64,000 nt of DNA from Acanthosoma haemorrhoidale (Eukaryota; Arthropoda; Insecta; Hemiptera; Acanthosomatidae). Shown piece by piece: positions 11,348-23,874 of the stretch (position 1 is its first letter; each line of letters starts with the position of its first letter). Below the pieces are notes generated by a model. That model saw only the letters and a program-made list of their open reading frames with translations. It ran no database searches and was not told where the DNA came from. The translations under genes and the position numbers were made by a program. The stretch is from the NCBI GenBank assembly GCA_930367205.1, contig OV884015.1, forward strand, positions 82,326,841 through 82,390,840. The letters run 5' to 3'.

Positions 11348-13560
11348 AGAATGAAGGATCAGCCATTGAAATGGTTTGATATTGGATCTATGCCCCATTC
11401 TACCTACCAAAGGCTGATATTGGAGAGGGTGAAGCTCTTTCATGACCAGCTTTTCTCTCTAATACAGAAACTGAGGGTGTGCCAACAAATTCAGGGTGAA
11501 CCCATACACCTGTATCTCCTTCTTGAATCATTTCTCATCTGACACAGTGGCCTCTCTCAAAGGATTGGTGAGGAAAAATATGTTTGGTACTAGTGAAGGC
11601 TATTTGGTGACGTGGAAACCGTAGAACAATCAAAGAACCACAATAATGGAAGAAGCAGGGGATGCAGAGAAGTGGCCAGGCTTGGTTTAAATAATTAAGA
11701 AATTAAACCAGCATCTGCAAATAATATTATTAGTAGCCAAATGATATGCTTCTCGTCTGAATCCAAATGAATATCACCAATACTCAAGAGTCTATAATTT
11801 ATAATTTGGTAATTCCTCTAGAAGCATCTTGTCCAATCTCTAGAACTATCTAATATAGATTGTGTGGAAAAGTTCAATGACAAAACAGCGATGTTCCTCC
11901 AGAACGTGTGGTTTGATGGGGAGTTTGCTTGTCAGTCTGTCCCTAAGTCAACTACCCTGATTCAGATCTAGCTATTGCCTATGAAAATCACGATTTGATA
12001 GTAAACCCACTTTTCATTACTCTTGACTATCATTCCCACCCGTCTATCTCATCAGACTGGTTTTTCAAAAGATTTTCGTATGTTTCCACACTTTTGGCGT
12101 ATTTCTGTGGTGTAAGATTATGCGGGACCGGGTCTTTTGAGACTCAACACTCTCTGGCAAGTGAGCTAGTACTTATTTGGTGATTTTTCTGCTTCATGTA
12201 AAACCTCATCAAAATCCATTGATTTTTCAGTGAAGCCTTATGATGACAAGAATTCCTTCGGAAACGTTATCTTCCTTTCTAGAAAGAAGTAACTAAAATA
12301 AGCTTTTACTGAGGCATTCAAATATTTATAAACACGTTTAGATGGTAATAATGTACAAGAAACCATTAACTTTAGTCGACTTCATTAAATAGGATTAACG
12401 TACTTGCAGCCCTTGGAATTGTCCTTTTTGAGGAGTTACTTTGTTTTTTTTATACACCCTATTATACCCCCAGTATGTAACAAAACCTTGAAAAAGCTCC
12501 AATAGAAAATTCAAGCAATTTTGATTCTAATGGAAATGGTTACAGGAAACGTAGCTCTTGCAAAGCTAAACCAATGATCTTCCACAGATAACGAAAGCTT
12601 GATGAAATTGATCAGTGGTACTAAAATATTAATAAAAGATGATTCCATTCAAACTAGGCACACAAAGATCAAAAAAAAAAGTAAGTCAACGATGTGCAGG
12701 TTTTACTATCCTTGCCCGACATGATAAATAGTGAATCTGGTATTGTTGGCTACCCGGACCACAACATGGCAAGTGGAAGTGGATTCTGTAACATATTAAA
12801 TCTACATAATCCAGCTCATATAAGAGTTGCACACGGCCCTCAAAGTAGAAATTATCCAGACTTCAATTGTTTCCAGACAATGAACTTTAAATGCTAAGAA
12901 CACTTATGGGAGAAAATGAAGAACTATAAGAAAATTATTCAATGACTTTATTTATTATTCATGTTGGCTCGAGTTTTGCAAAAGGTGTCTTAACATAAAC
13001 CTAAAGTTATCCGACTCATGTCCTAGAATTTTTTTTCATTTCATTTCATCGTAGTTTTGCAATTCAAACGTACTAAAAAAAAATCGGTTGGTCAGTTAAT
13101 TTATTGTAAGACGAATCGTTTGACTATCAAAAATGGAATACTAAATCGATCAATGTCTAACTTCACCTTAACTCGAAGCAATGAAATGCTTCATTCATAA
13201 AGTCTTTCATATTAGACCACAAATCATAAATGGTTTACTGCATTCCTGTGGTGCAAGTGTCCCTTGTGTATCACTAGACTAAACCTTTTTATTCACTCCT
13301 GAACGTTCTTACAGATTTTGCGGCTCTGATTGATAGCCCTGTGCCATACCCTCAAAAGGCAATATGTTACGTTTCGAGTATGTATTTATGATCAAATATA
13401 TTTTAAAACAAACAAGTCAACAGTCATAAAACTAAATTTTAGTTAGTAAACTGTTAATAATTATTTTAATAGTAATCATCTTTGATCTATTGTTTACGTT
13501 TTTATAGATTGGTGCTTAATGTGCTCTTAAACAAAATAATTTTATGAAGAAAAATGAGAA
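11348..13560. other. No recognisable feature
   Basis: AT-rich sequence. Short open frames at 11,351-11,542, 11,995-12,183 and 12,694-12,897 were read in full and resemble no family. They could be pieces of unidentified repeats. Confidence 0.5.
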
Positions 13561-13565
13561 TGAGC

Positions 13566-13783
13566 ATATCTGTACCTCGGAGGGATACAACACTTAAGGT
13601 ATTAACGGGTGATCTTCAAAAATGTTTGCCGTCACCCCTTATAACAAATTGCATAAGCTTTTACAAGAGAAAACTTTGGACGTTGAATTACACCCTTTTT
13701 GATTCTTCTGATTCGTCAGTCCATTGTATTATGTGGGACGAATCCAAAGGAGCTCGTGTTGTATCCCTCAGAGGTACAGATAT
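13566..13783 (+). mobile_element. 218-bp TIR element carrying a transposase-like fragment
   Basis: The arms 13,566-13,593 and 13,756-13,783 are inverted 28-mers with one mismatch, both containing GGGATACAACAC. The inside is an open 81-codon frame (13,554-13,799). It resembles a domain seen in many insect transposon-type proteins: a V-L-T-x-D-L-Q start, then a Y-K-R-K-L core, then a W-D-E-x-x-G-x-R stretch. I cannot name the superfamily with confidence. A full transposase would be several hundred residues, so this is a small internally deleted or captured derivative. Confidence 0.55.
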
Positions 13784-13984
13784 ATTTTTTTTAAATTAAG
13801 ATTACATTCCCTCCTCCTTCATTTATTATGGGGTGATCAGAGTTAGCCTAAAAACAGCAAAGCTGTAGACAAGCTGTGAATTGTGTTGCTACATTAATCC
13901 AGTTATCGGCTTGGGAAATGTTGTCACCTTGCCATCATAAAAAACAGTCTTATACCTTAGCAACTCAAGGACATAATCCAAACT

Positions 13985-14695
13985 CCTCTCGATAACATGC
14001 TCCTGGATATGATCTCTTTTCTTTTCACACTTTCCGACAACTATCTACTAAAGCTATAATGTAGCAAACTGAAATTTATAACTCTTCTGTGTCTGAATGC
14101 CAAAAGTTCCAGTTCTCTGAAAACCCTCTATTATTGTCCTTCGGAAAACCCGGTAAATCGCCAAATGACATCTCATTTTATCAGCATCACATTTCATGCT
14201 ATCCTATTAGCCTGGTTTCTGTCGTCTTTAAAATCTCCTTGTGAAATTGAAAATCTCCTTCTAAAACTACCATTATTTTAATCCGGCAACCTTCTTTCTA
14301 CTGATCAGTTTTCGACAACCCACTGTTTGCCAAGGCTTCCCTTGTCTTACGTTGTGGGTTACACAGACCTTGAAAGAAACATTCAAGCGTTCTGGAAGCT
14401 CAAAACATTTACCGTAGACCATTTTGTTAATATTTTAGCTATTATACCGTAGAAGCAGCCCTGTCGTCCCACCGAGATCCTGAAACGACATCCTGCAACC
14501 TTCAAAGTCAAGTCATCAAGATTAAGCATTGGTGCAACCAATATAGGAAAATGTGTCTACGCTATATTTATTCACAGCCACAAGCCCTCTCCATCAGCAC
14601 TTATTAATTTCATCCTTGCTGTATCTGGCACTGTACGATGTAAAGGCTTCCTTTACAACAGACAAAAGACAAGATCTAAGTAGGAGCTCCAGACA
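13985..14695 (+). pseudogene. Decayed Jockey-like reverse transcriptase relic
   Basis: DNA-level similarity to 9,690-10,640 of the better copy can be followed in blocks: CTGGATATGATCTC near 14,002, TTCGGAAAACCCGGTAAA near 14,140, CCTATTAGCCT near 14,200, GATCAGTTTT near 14,302, CTGTCGTCCCACCGAGATCC near 14,461, TGGTGCAACCAAT near 14,531, and TAAAGGCTTCC near 14,641. All three frames are full of stops and there are large internal deletions. It belongs to the same family as the 9.3-kb element but is much older. Confidence 0.75.
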
Positions 14696-14699
14696 ACTG

Positions 14700-16520
14700 T
14701 ATAGTTCATAAAACCATACTTGATTTTTTCTCGTTTTAATCAGAGAAGTTTCATGCGGTTTTGGCATTTAAAAGTCTCCGGTAGCTGCTTAACTGTTTCG
14801 TTCCTCACGCTAGTGTTTATAATTATAGAAAGTTTTAGTATATCTAAAACAAACAATTTTGACCAATTTTAGTGTAATGCTTTGTTTATTGGTCAGTATC
14901 CATTTTGTCAGTTTTCAAAGTATCGGAGCCAGTAAAATGCTTTTTGTCAAATATAGTATCGAATATTTTATTAATATAAAAACAATTAATTTCCTTCTAC
15001 ATCTCACATTATTGTTTAAGCATAAATGCTAAGTATTGGTCAAAACTTGCTTGTTCCAAAATAGTGAGGGACTGTTTAGTTCCATAACTTGCTTTTTCCA
15101 TACTTTAATTTTATTTTTTGATTATTTTAAAATCAATTTTACTCCTTTTTACGCACACCTCCCTTTCTAAGACAAAAATAATTATTTATAGCTCGGCATT
15201 CCGTCAGCTATAGGAATGTTTTTTTGGGTTTTCTGAAACAAGTGTCTTCATATACGAGTATATAGTGATATTCTGTATAATACCTGTATGCTTTGTAACT
15301 GTATAATTTGTAAAAAATGTGATCTTTTTGAGAAGGAGGTCATTTTTTGTAGCTGGATCATTTAAAAACTAATAAGCATGGCTGAATGGTTACCTCCAAG
15401 TGTTTAGATCAGTATGAAAAGGCTAACTTGTAATTATAACGACCATTGGTCTTATAAAGAAATGTCTAATATTTATCCCGAATCACAACATTACAAAACA
15501 TTATTTATGAGTCCATTTGCTTATATATTTTTTTATTTATGTCAGTTTTCCAAAAATCACCATTTTGGTTTTGAAGCAGTTCTACTGCCGGAATAAGGCA
15601 TACGATTGAATCGCACACGTGTCAAAAAAAAATTTTCCATGGTTGATTTACACCAGCAAAAATTATCAATAAAATAGAAAATGACATTACTGCAGTTAAA
15701 ACACACACACCTTTGTCTCTCCTCCACCCCCAGCTTTCCATCCAAGAGAATTAACCTTTGGGAATTCTCCTCAATCAAAATGATCCACAAAAAACAGAAA
15801 CCTCTCCACCCCCCCCCCCGTATCGATCAGTATGGCATGAAACGTACTTTTGTGTCAGCCACGGAAGCAAGTGCTCTTCAATGAAAAAGTAACTAAACTA
15901 AATTATATTTTACTGATCAAAATATGTAATTTTGTTTACTACAAAATTTCTTCGTGAAGCCTTGTCAAGAAACATTTGACCCGTATAAATTGTGATATAT
16001 TGTCTCTAAGCTTGTTTTCGTTTGTTAATCCAAATCTCTATATTGTTTTCTGTAAGGAAGTGAAGATGGTTTATATATAAATTTATAAGAAGTTTTTTTT
16101 CCATTTCAAACTAATGGAGTTGAATAAATTAAGCTTTTTGTTAATAAGTCACTTAAGTATAGGATGTGGATTTAACGATTTATTTTTTTTCTTCCCAAAA
16201 ATCTCTGAACAGTGTTGAAGTTTGTCTCCGTATTTATAAAATATTAAAAAAAAAAATCATTTCGTATTATATAACGCCAAGATGTACCAAAAATCTCCAA
16301 TGAGTCCAATTAATAATTCATTGTTTTGAATAATGCTACAAGGACTATTCCTCAATTAGTTGAGATGAGAGAATGTACTCGCGGTCGGAATATAATATCA
16401 TCAAGTATTTAGCGAAGATCATTAAGAAGCTAGCGGTCGATTCCAAAAGGAGCCGCGCTCAAGGAAAAACTTGTTCCTCACTCAGACCTCGGGGCTTTTT
16501 CACATCCTTCTCTCTGTAGT
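14700..16520. other. No recognisable feature
   Basis: AT-rich sequence with short homopolymers, including a C run near 15,812-15,821. The open frames of 60-77 codons at 15.4-15.9 kb look like chance. Confidence 0.6.
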
Positions 16521-16524
16521 CACT

Positions 16525-16573
16525 CGTCTCTCCCTCTCAATCCTCCTCTATCTCCCTCTCTCTCCGTCCCTCT

Positions 16574-16615
<42 letters not shown>
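16525..16615. repeat. CT-rich tract followed by (TA)20 microsatellite
   Basis: A pyrimidine-rich stretch of CTC/TCTCC repeats (16,525-16,575) runs into an uninterrupted TA dinucleotide array (16,576-16,615). The 84-codon frame covering it is low-complexity and not a gene. Confidence 0.95.
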
Positions 16616-16619
<4 letters not shown>

Positions 16620-17091
16620 CTTATACTTTAATATAAGTAATATTTATAAATTAATATATATAAAATATTGTTTTTTTTTGGCCACTGCTACAGGTACTGT
16701 TATCTATTTTTTTTTTAATCTGTAGAAGAACCTTAAGTCTTCCTTCTAGCTACGCTACTGTGTAACGGTTTTTTTAATTATCGTATATTTGATTTTAAGG
16801 ACAAATAGAGAACTTACGAAATAACTTGGGAAAATAACCCCTTTGTATGAACTTAGTGCTCATTCTGAGCACACAAGTCTGACGGAAATCGAAGGAGTGA
16901 AACTCCATAAAAATGCTAAATCTACAATTAAATACGGCAAATTGGAAAAAGGGGTCAGTACTTTGGGCAGTAAGTGTTGGTAGTTTCTTTAAATTTTAAG
17001 TCCCAACGGTCTTAGGCTCAAACAGGACCCCGATTCCTCCTTCAACCCTCCCTGTCCCTCTTCCTTGTTTCTTTGCCTAGGCTTCTTTGCG

Positions 17092-17495
17092 TGGAATTAT
17101 AGTTCAAAAATAACTGTCATGAAATAATTGTCGTTTTACCTAATTGTATCACTTCACCATGGCCAATATTTTGGAAAGCTTCAACTTAGAGTATTCGAGG
17201 ATCACGTCTATGATAACGTCTCTCACGGAGGCTGATTCATAAACTACTCTGCAATCTATAAATGTCAGCTAACTTTTATTTTGATAATATTAAGTTCCAT
17301 CTTTATTTTCGTTTGGTTGGTATAAGAGAATTAAAGGAACATGAAATTATCGGTTAAAACTTCTTTAAAAGTAATAATCGGCGTAATCCGCGAATACTCT
17401 AAGTTGAAGCTTCGCAAAATACTAGTCATGGTGAAGTGATACAGTTTGGTAAAAGGATAATTATTTCATGACAGTTATTTCTGAACTATAATTCC
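17092..17495. mobile_element. MITE with about 105-bp terminal inverted repeats
   Basis: The left arm (about 17,092-17,200) and right arm (about 17,388-17,495) are inverted copies of each other with a few mismatches and small gaps. Both contain GGAATTATAGTTCA, ATAACTGTCATGAAATAATT, GTATCACTTCACCATG and TTCAACTTAGAGTATTCG. The centre of about 190 bp is noncoding. Weak extra similarity outside the arms (CTTTGC...GGCT) means the true ends may lie slightly further out. No transposase is present, so it is non-autonomous. No clear target duplication was found. Confidence 0.8.
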
Positions 17496-17499
17496 CGGA

Positions 17500-18650
17500 T
17501 TCCGTCAAAAACAATGCCAGCCGAAGCAAAGATATCACAAATTCGTCATTTAATTAAGATATTGATAACTAGAAATTCGCCAGAGAAACATTCTCAACAA
17601 ACAACATTTTCATAGTTTTTGGAAAATTATTTGGCTCAATTTAGAAAAAAAAATTAGTCAGACAGCATGGTATATTGGTATAGCTTATTTCAGTGCTCTA
17701 CTACACTAATACACCTTTGGTTCCCTCCAAACCCATATTTCTTTACTATAGTATGTGAGAGGTGTAATATTTGTAGCGCTGTATAGCTTTCGAAAAAATG
17801 TATTAGAACTTTTTTTTTACTTACATGTATGTTTCCTTCTAATTCATGTGTTGCTTTCTTCACTATCTCGTGAATTTCAATTCATATCGGCGTCACACTA
17901 GTGTGAAGTACTTTTTCCAAACAGCAGAGTATATTACATATGATACTCCAGCAGGACAACGTTATGTATGAAGTACATTGCTTCAAAAAATCAAAAAAAA
18001 ATCTTTGAAATTTAAATAATACGCTGAAGACCACTACTTTTCTAAAGCACTAAAGACATAACTATCTAATACCTGGGACTAGACATGAAAACTACTCTAC
18101 CATTCAACAAAGTCACAGGGACATAAATCATTCTCAGGGTTATTTTAAACTCGTACACTCATGAACGATAAATGAACTACGTCCGTACCGTATGAGGTAA
18201 ATTCTTGCATATGCCTGACTCGGAGGGAAGGTCAAACATTACTTAACAAGCCAAAAAAGCTGAATAGTAATATAGAATATTCAAAGCCAAGGAGAGCTGG
18301 ATATGGAATGAATATTGCAGAATGTACAACTGTTTTCTACAACTTATTGTCAAGCAACCCAACAGGCCTAGGAAGTGTGAGGAATAGTAAGGGCTTTTAA
18401 CACGCCTCAATTAAGTATCTTGGTTGAAGGAAAGCAGTGTGCGTGCTGGCACCTTGACTAAATGTTTTTTATTTACATGATCTTATAATGAAAACGTCGA
18501 TATCTTGGTATTGGATGCATTTTCCTCCCTAATTTGTTTAAATGGTTGTATTATGTAATATTTTTTTATTTTTCAGGCAGTTTGGTTACCAACTGGGACT
18601 TTCATGTCAAATTCAAACGAAAATTAATTATTTAGCGTTGCATATTGGGC
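17500..18650. other. No recognisable feature
   Basis: AT-rich sequence without an open frame of note. Confidence 0.6.
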
Positions 18651-18659
18651 AGTTTTTCA

Positions 18660-19009
18660 ACCCCGCTGCTAGACGTGGAGTGGTGCAGCAGTAGAAGCGC
18701 TAGTTAGAAGAAGAGCAGGACGGTGAGCCTCCGCCAGTGCTGACGTCACATCCCCAGAGTACAGTTGATTTGCTTACCGACCGGAGAGATGAGCCAATAG
18801 ATATCGTTATCCTGCGCACCGAGCCACGCCCCCTACCACTCCCACTAATTAGAGTGCTCTGTTAATTACAAACACCGCCATTTTACTTCTCACAGCTACC
18901 ATAGTAGCCCATCCGCCGTTTGGTCTAGTTCCCACCTGCCATGGGCAAAGGTGGATGCAGATCGATTCTAGGCATTTGTTTCACGACAGCTAATAGTGAC
19001 GTACTTTAA
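18660..19009 (+). promoter_or_regulatory. Promoter-like GC island with CRE, CCAAT and YY1-like sites
   Basis: The island contains a perfect cAMP-response element TGACGTCA (18,741-18,748), a CCAAT box (about 18,794), a CCACGCCCCC Sp/KLF-type box (about 18,824) and a CCGCCATTTT YY1-type site (about 18,875) in sensible promoter order. An ATG in good context (GCCATGG, 18,941) opens only 22 codons before a stop at 19,009. That could be a short first exon, an upstream ORF or nothing. No downstream exon was recognised. Motifs are seen directly; promoter function is inference. Confidence 0.35.
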
Positions 19010-21830
19010 GGGGTCCCATAATCCCATAATTATTCTACCGATTTCTCAAAATAATGTGGCTAGCTAGGAAACATCAAATTTGATCAATAGTGAAGTAAGT
19101 AATACAAGTTGTATTAACTTGCGGACAACGTTAACTGTGTAACTCTGAGGTGGGAAGACACAAAACTCGTTTGTTTGCACCAGAAGGACATCTTATGTAA
19201 CGAAGATTCGAAATAATATACTATAATACTACATACTATACACAGTAAATAAGGAATAATTATTTCAAACTTTGCCCAGAAGAGTATAAATTACTGTCTC
19301 ATTGCTGACCTTGTTCGACCCATCAAGGCGTATAGAGCTGTTAACTTGATAATTAGTTGCCAAATACAGAAACTTTAGTTACACATAAATAATAACTGAT
19401 AAAAGAAACACAACATTAGTTGGACACATTTTAGTCGAAAATGAGAGTGATTTTTCAGGTGGTGGAGGGGGTTTACATGCTAGTTTTAGTAGAAATGATG
19501 GGATATTGAAGTTCCTAGGGTTTTCTAGTCTATATTTTACTTATTTAAATTATTATGATATTAGGACGGACAGTGAATAAGATGTTTTACGAATATATGA
19601 AATGAGATGTTTTTGAGAACTCGCAGACAACAACTAGTGTAGTGGCAGCGGATAAAAAATTTAAAGTTAAGGAGATTAGTAGTCTTGTTAAGGAGTCTTC
19701 TGGAGGAAGGAAGTGTAACTCTACATGCAAAATGCGGAATTTTCAAAAATAAAATGAAAGAGTTTTCTTCGATTAAACGAGATAGCCATGGCCTACGCAG
19801 CAGAAGATAATATGTTGTAAGATGAAGGAAGAAACGGGAATGGAATTAACTGTCCTAAGGTAAGTTTGGAACTTCTGGTTATTTGGGATACGCGCTGTTT
19901 TCAAATTAATAGGATGACCAAAGTTTTTGCCAGGAAGGGATATCTTCGTTTTGTAGGGATGAAAAGGCGGAGGATCAAGAAGAAATCTAAGGAAGGGTTT
20001 AGTGGCTATGGATTTGGGCTGAGATGTTTCATAGTAGTTTACTGTACTTGGTGAAGGCACGAAGTGAAACTTTTGCAGTTGAAGAATCCCATGCTTCTGG
20101 AGACCACTGACATTTTTCAATAATAGGCAAACATAACCGGTGAAAGTGTTCATAGCAGGTGCCCTTTCACGTTTATAAACACTCGGAATGACATTTGCAA
20201 TCGTTGGTTACATGTTAAATATATTCTTGTTTGATTTTAATAAATAAATCGAAAGGCTTTTTGTCCTTCCACATTCCAGAAACTGCTTACAACAATCTGT
20301 CTGTACAATGTATAAACGTTCTACGAAAAAACGACTCAATCACATCTCGGAATATAGTGCTTATGCGGAGGTTATGTAATGTAGAGAACTATGAAAGCTT
20401 TCATAAGTTACTGTCTGGAAGCTATTTATGATTTAATAATGTATTATTTCTTAATGGCAGGACGTATTAAAGACGGAAACGCAATATTAAATGATCAATT
20501 AAAATGATTTCAAATTACATAAAAATTTGGATATTTGGATACGAAAATTTGGATATCCAACATTTGGTTAACGTTTCTATCTGTAATTATTTTCAGATAA
20601 AACAAACTATTTAGATCCAAATACCAATAGTTTCCGGCCAATATATAATTTTTTCAGAAAATGACACAGATATAAAATTACGATTTATAATTTATGTAAA
20701 ATAATTTAAGCGGGCTCAGGGCTTGTTGAATTTAAAAAAACACTCCTTACATAGACTATCCTTAAAAAAACAAACAAACAGTAATTAGTAACGTTCGAAA
20801 CGAGATAATAACGATGTATGATACAAAGACTGGAGATCTGTAGATGAAGGCGGCTGAAGAAGGAAAATAAGGCATGTGTGAAAGGTCGTGCACCGGGTGA
20901 AGACGAGTTTTTCTCGGTCCAATAACGAAGGTCACCCCTTAGGAATGATGATAGCTCCTTCAGATATCCGTCACAATAAAATAATTGATAGACAGCATTC
21001 CACCGACCTTCTTCCATCTCCAGGACTTCTTTCTCTTCCTTTCCACCTCTTTCCAGGATCCTGTGGCCTCGTCCCTTCTCCGTGTACTCTTCTACCTTTA
21101 TCGAAACTTAGCGATATGGATATTTTATTGTTTTTATGAGATAATTCTTCACAATAACAACGAAATATAAATATCGTATCTATGTTTTAAGACGATATAT
21201 TTTTGGGGTTATCGGCATAGTTTGAAGAAATAAACATATTAGATTGTCTTCAAAGTTTGTCCAAAAAACACTTTTGACATACCGAGTATCTCTGCATCAG
21301 GTTCTTGTATGGGATATTCAGAGGGTGGAAATAAGATGTAAACTAAGTGTTTAACTGGTCGTGCAGTTAAAAATTTAAGAAATAAAACGTATTCTCTCCC
21401 CTAGTTTTATAATTCGGCAAAGCACTAACTAATGTTAAACAGGCGTCCTCGGTGTTTTAATACTCACTTTAAACGTAATGTTTTATTTATTTAATAATTT
21501 ATGCAAATAAATCAAAGGAGGGTTATTTATATCTTCGGACTTCAGCAATCTACTTAGTTTGGCAGTTAACATCTATTCGACCAATTACAAAACTTTGTAG
21601 GGAGACCAGAAGTTTTGATTTTTGAGTTTTACTTAACTCACATTAGGAAAATTCTCAACATCCATTCTCTAGCCATCCTATCTAAGTACCTTTTGAAGAC
21701 ATACATATTTTATCAAAACATCATATATAAACTGATGGAAATTTAATATCTTTCTTTCATTAGCTTAAGCTAAAATCCTAAGAAATACATTCGTGGCTTT
21801 GAAGAAATGCCATTGTGTTTGGTTTTCTTT
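19010..21830. other. No recognisable feature
   Basis: AT-rich sequence. Open frames at 19,773-20,153 (126 codons, minus), 19,866-20,054 (plus) and 20,706-21,139 were read and show no family pattern. Sequence near 19.5-20.1 kb is less AT-rich and might be an old repeat. Confidence 0.5.
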
Positions 21831-21836
21831 TTGGTG

Positions 21837-22520
21837 ACTGTCGGGTCGTCACGAGGAGGGTGCCTAGTTACCCTAGCTTTAGTGACGAAGTGATGGTTGA
21901 TTAGGCTATGACCTGGACAATTGCTTCATGACGGGTCTTACTACTGTACTATCTGACTCCATATTTGATAGGTATGAGCCCCGAAAATGCACGATGTCCA
22001 GGAGAAGAGGTATAGAGTAGGTATTGTAGGTAGTTTATGTGGTCTTGGAATGACCACGAATTCACACTCGGTGTCTGAGGGTAGGCGAAAACCGTCCGGA
22101 TCCCAAAGGCGAGTGTGTGACACTCCTAGGTAAAGTTTGTTTGGTCACGGCAACCGTTGTCTGCGAGGGAGAGGTCTCTCCCAAGGAGATGCTAGTTTTA
22201 GCGAGAGGAAGGCAGAGAATCCCACTAGGATAGTGTGAGGTCTGACAAGGCCGGACTAAAGCATAGCGAGGTTAGGAAGAGACATCAAGAGGTTTTCATA
22301 AATGAGAAGGCCAAATCTTGAAACATCAGTGCAGCTTCAGGTCCACCAGTCAGAGAGCCGTTGTGAGAATGATTTAAGGCCAAAACCCGGCCCTTTTTAT
22401 AGTCAGTGGTGGCTGTTAGTAGCCAATGATCTGAGGCGTCATTCTGACTAACCATACCGCAAGGTTGCGGTGACGCTTTGTTCTAGGCAGTGAGCTCCCG
22501 AAGCCTGGGTCGCTTGCTAC
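21837..22520 (-). repeat. LTR-like dispersed repeat, copy 2
   Basis: On the minus strand this copy carries ATTGG near its start, a TATA-like ACTATAAAAAGGG, then a long transcribed-like region. Shared blocks with copy 4 include CGCCTTTGGGATC, CCTACCCTCAGA(T/C)ACC, GTGGTCATTCCAAGACC, CCTCTTCTCCTGGACA and ATGGAGTCAGATAGTA. It ends with the same CCTCGTGACGACCCGACAGTCAC as copy 1. The promoter-like layout with no internal coding region fits a solo LTR. Confidence 0.65.
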
Positions 22521-23040
22521 CTGCTTTTCCCTTCCAGGGCCTCTGACTAGTTTTTTGCAGCTGCGTCTTTTATTGTTTACAATATTTAGACTGGTATGAC
22601 TTATGGTTTGGTAATGTTAGTTACATTTGCTTAAATTAATTTACAACATATTATAACCAATTTACAATATATATATACAATAGGGTATAGGGTGATTTAT
22701 CTTATGTAGTTTACGGTCACTACAGTGACCTTAGTATGACTCGATGTCATTTAATTATGAATTATTTGTACTATTCCTAAGAGAATTCTTCAATGTAATA
22801 AATAAATAATCTATCATTAGATCATTGCAGAAACTATCAGATCAATATAAGTATTTATAATAGTATTTGTGTAGGATTAATTTGCACTTAAATTGCTCTA
22901 GTTGAGGATTAATTTTTAATATATAAAACGTATATATAACGTAATAATATTACGTTAAACGATGTAGTAAAACTCACTTATAAGTAAGCTTCGGATGATA
23001 CAAGGGCCAGCTTTAAGAGGAAAGGTTGGTCACCCTAGTA
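22521..23040. other. No recognisable feature
   Basis: AT-rich sequence with TA-rich microsatellite-like runs near 22,668 and 22,920. Confidence 0.5.
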
Positions 23041-23368
23041 TATTGACCCGGCTATAAGGACAAACACCTCGGTTATAAAAAACAAAATTACCTGGGGTTT
23101 TCAGTTTTTTTCGACAAGTGGCAAGAGAAAGGTAGGCAGGGAATTCCGTGGAGAGGGAAATAACATGCCCTAGGAACAAATTGCAAATAAAAAACCACCT
23201 AATAAATAAAATGTATGGGCCTACATGTGATGGGCACAGGTACCCGGGGTAAGTTAGACGTAAGTCTACATTTTTACTTCCCTCTCCTCCTCAGTCTTTC
23301 TTTTCGATCGGAGAAACCGTTCTCAATTCTCGCATCGTTCTTGCGTTCTTCAGCGCGAAAAGTTAAAA

Positions 23369-23548
23369 ATGTCGAAAAGAAACATTTACTACATCGAAGA
23401 CAAAGTTGCGGAAATTAGAGAAATTAAAAGTGGTTCTAGTAACCTTCAAGTGTCTCGAAAATTCATTATGCCTCCATTAAGTGTGACGAACATTATCGTG
23501 AAAAAAAAAAAATATATCCAGAAAAAGAAGAAGAGAAAAATAAAATAA
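23369..23548 (+). pseudogene. Tigger/CENP-B N-terminal helix-turn-helix fragment
   Basis: This 59-codon frame begins MSKR, as Tigger transposases commonly do, and carries the K-V-x-x-I-R-E-I-x-S-G ... V-S-R-K-F ... S-V-T-N-I-I pattern of the pogo/CENP-B DNA-binding domain (residues about 10-43). After that the frame becomes lysine-rich, partly from an A12 run, and stops. The CENP-B second DNA-binding domain and the DDE domain do not follow. In intact relatives this part binds the element's own ends. Confidence 0.7.
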
Positions 23549-23670
23549 GGTAAGTTCTCATTTTCATTGCTTCACTTCTAATTTCTATAAGTTTTGCACA
23601 TGAATTTTATAGGAAATGTGACAAAGACGACGTTGACGTAGACCTAATCAGGTAGTTTTAATGCTTAAGG

Positions 23671-23874
23671 TTGCATTTGACACTCGAGGAACCGATAGTA
23701 AAACCAGTTAGCCAAAGGGATCCTGCCGTCGCCTTGGAAACTCTGAGGAATTATTATTTTACCAACAGTCTTCCAGAAGAATTATCTCATACGATTCACG
23801 AACTAAACCACATTTCTCATCAAATGCAAGAGAAGAAAAAAGTGCATTACAAAAGTACCTGCTATTTAAAATAA
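23671..23874 (+). pseudogene. Tigger transposase C-terminal tail fragment
   Basis: This open frame of 67 codons has the L-E-T-L-R-N-Y-Y-F segment (about residues 26-34), a P-E-E-L pair and a helical glutamine/histidine-rich stretch, ending with S-T-C-Y-L-K. The pattern follows the region after the DDE domain in Tigger-type proteins, where an ALxALxTLRxYF-like motif is usual. The apparent ATG is internal to the old protein. Confidence 0.6.

Noticed and set aside
16471..16725. 84-codon open frame
   Set aside because: Generated by a CT-rich tract and a TA microsatellite.
18941..19009. 22-codon ORF as a first coding exon
   Set aside because: Context is good, but no downstream exon or family match was found, so it is kept only as a note in the promoter entry.
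19773..20153. 126-codon minus-strand frame
   Set aside because: No family pattern, no conserved blocks and no plausible promoter or splice sites tied to it.
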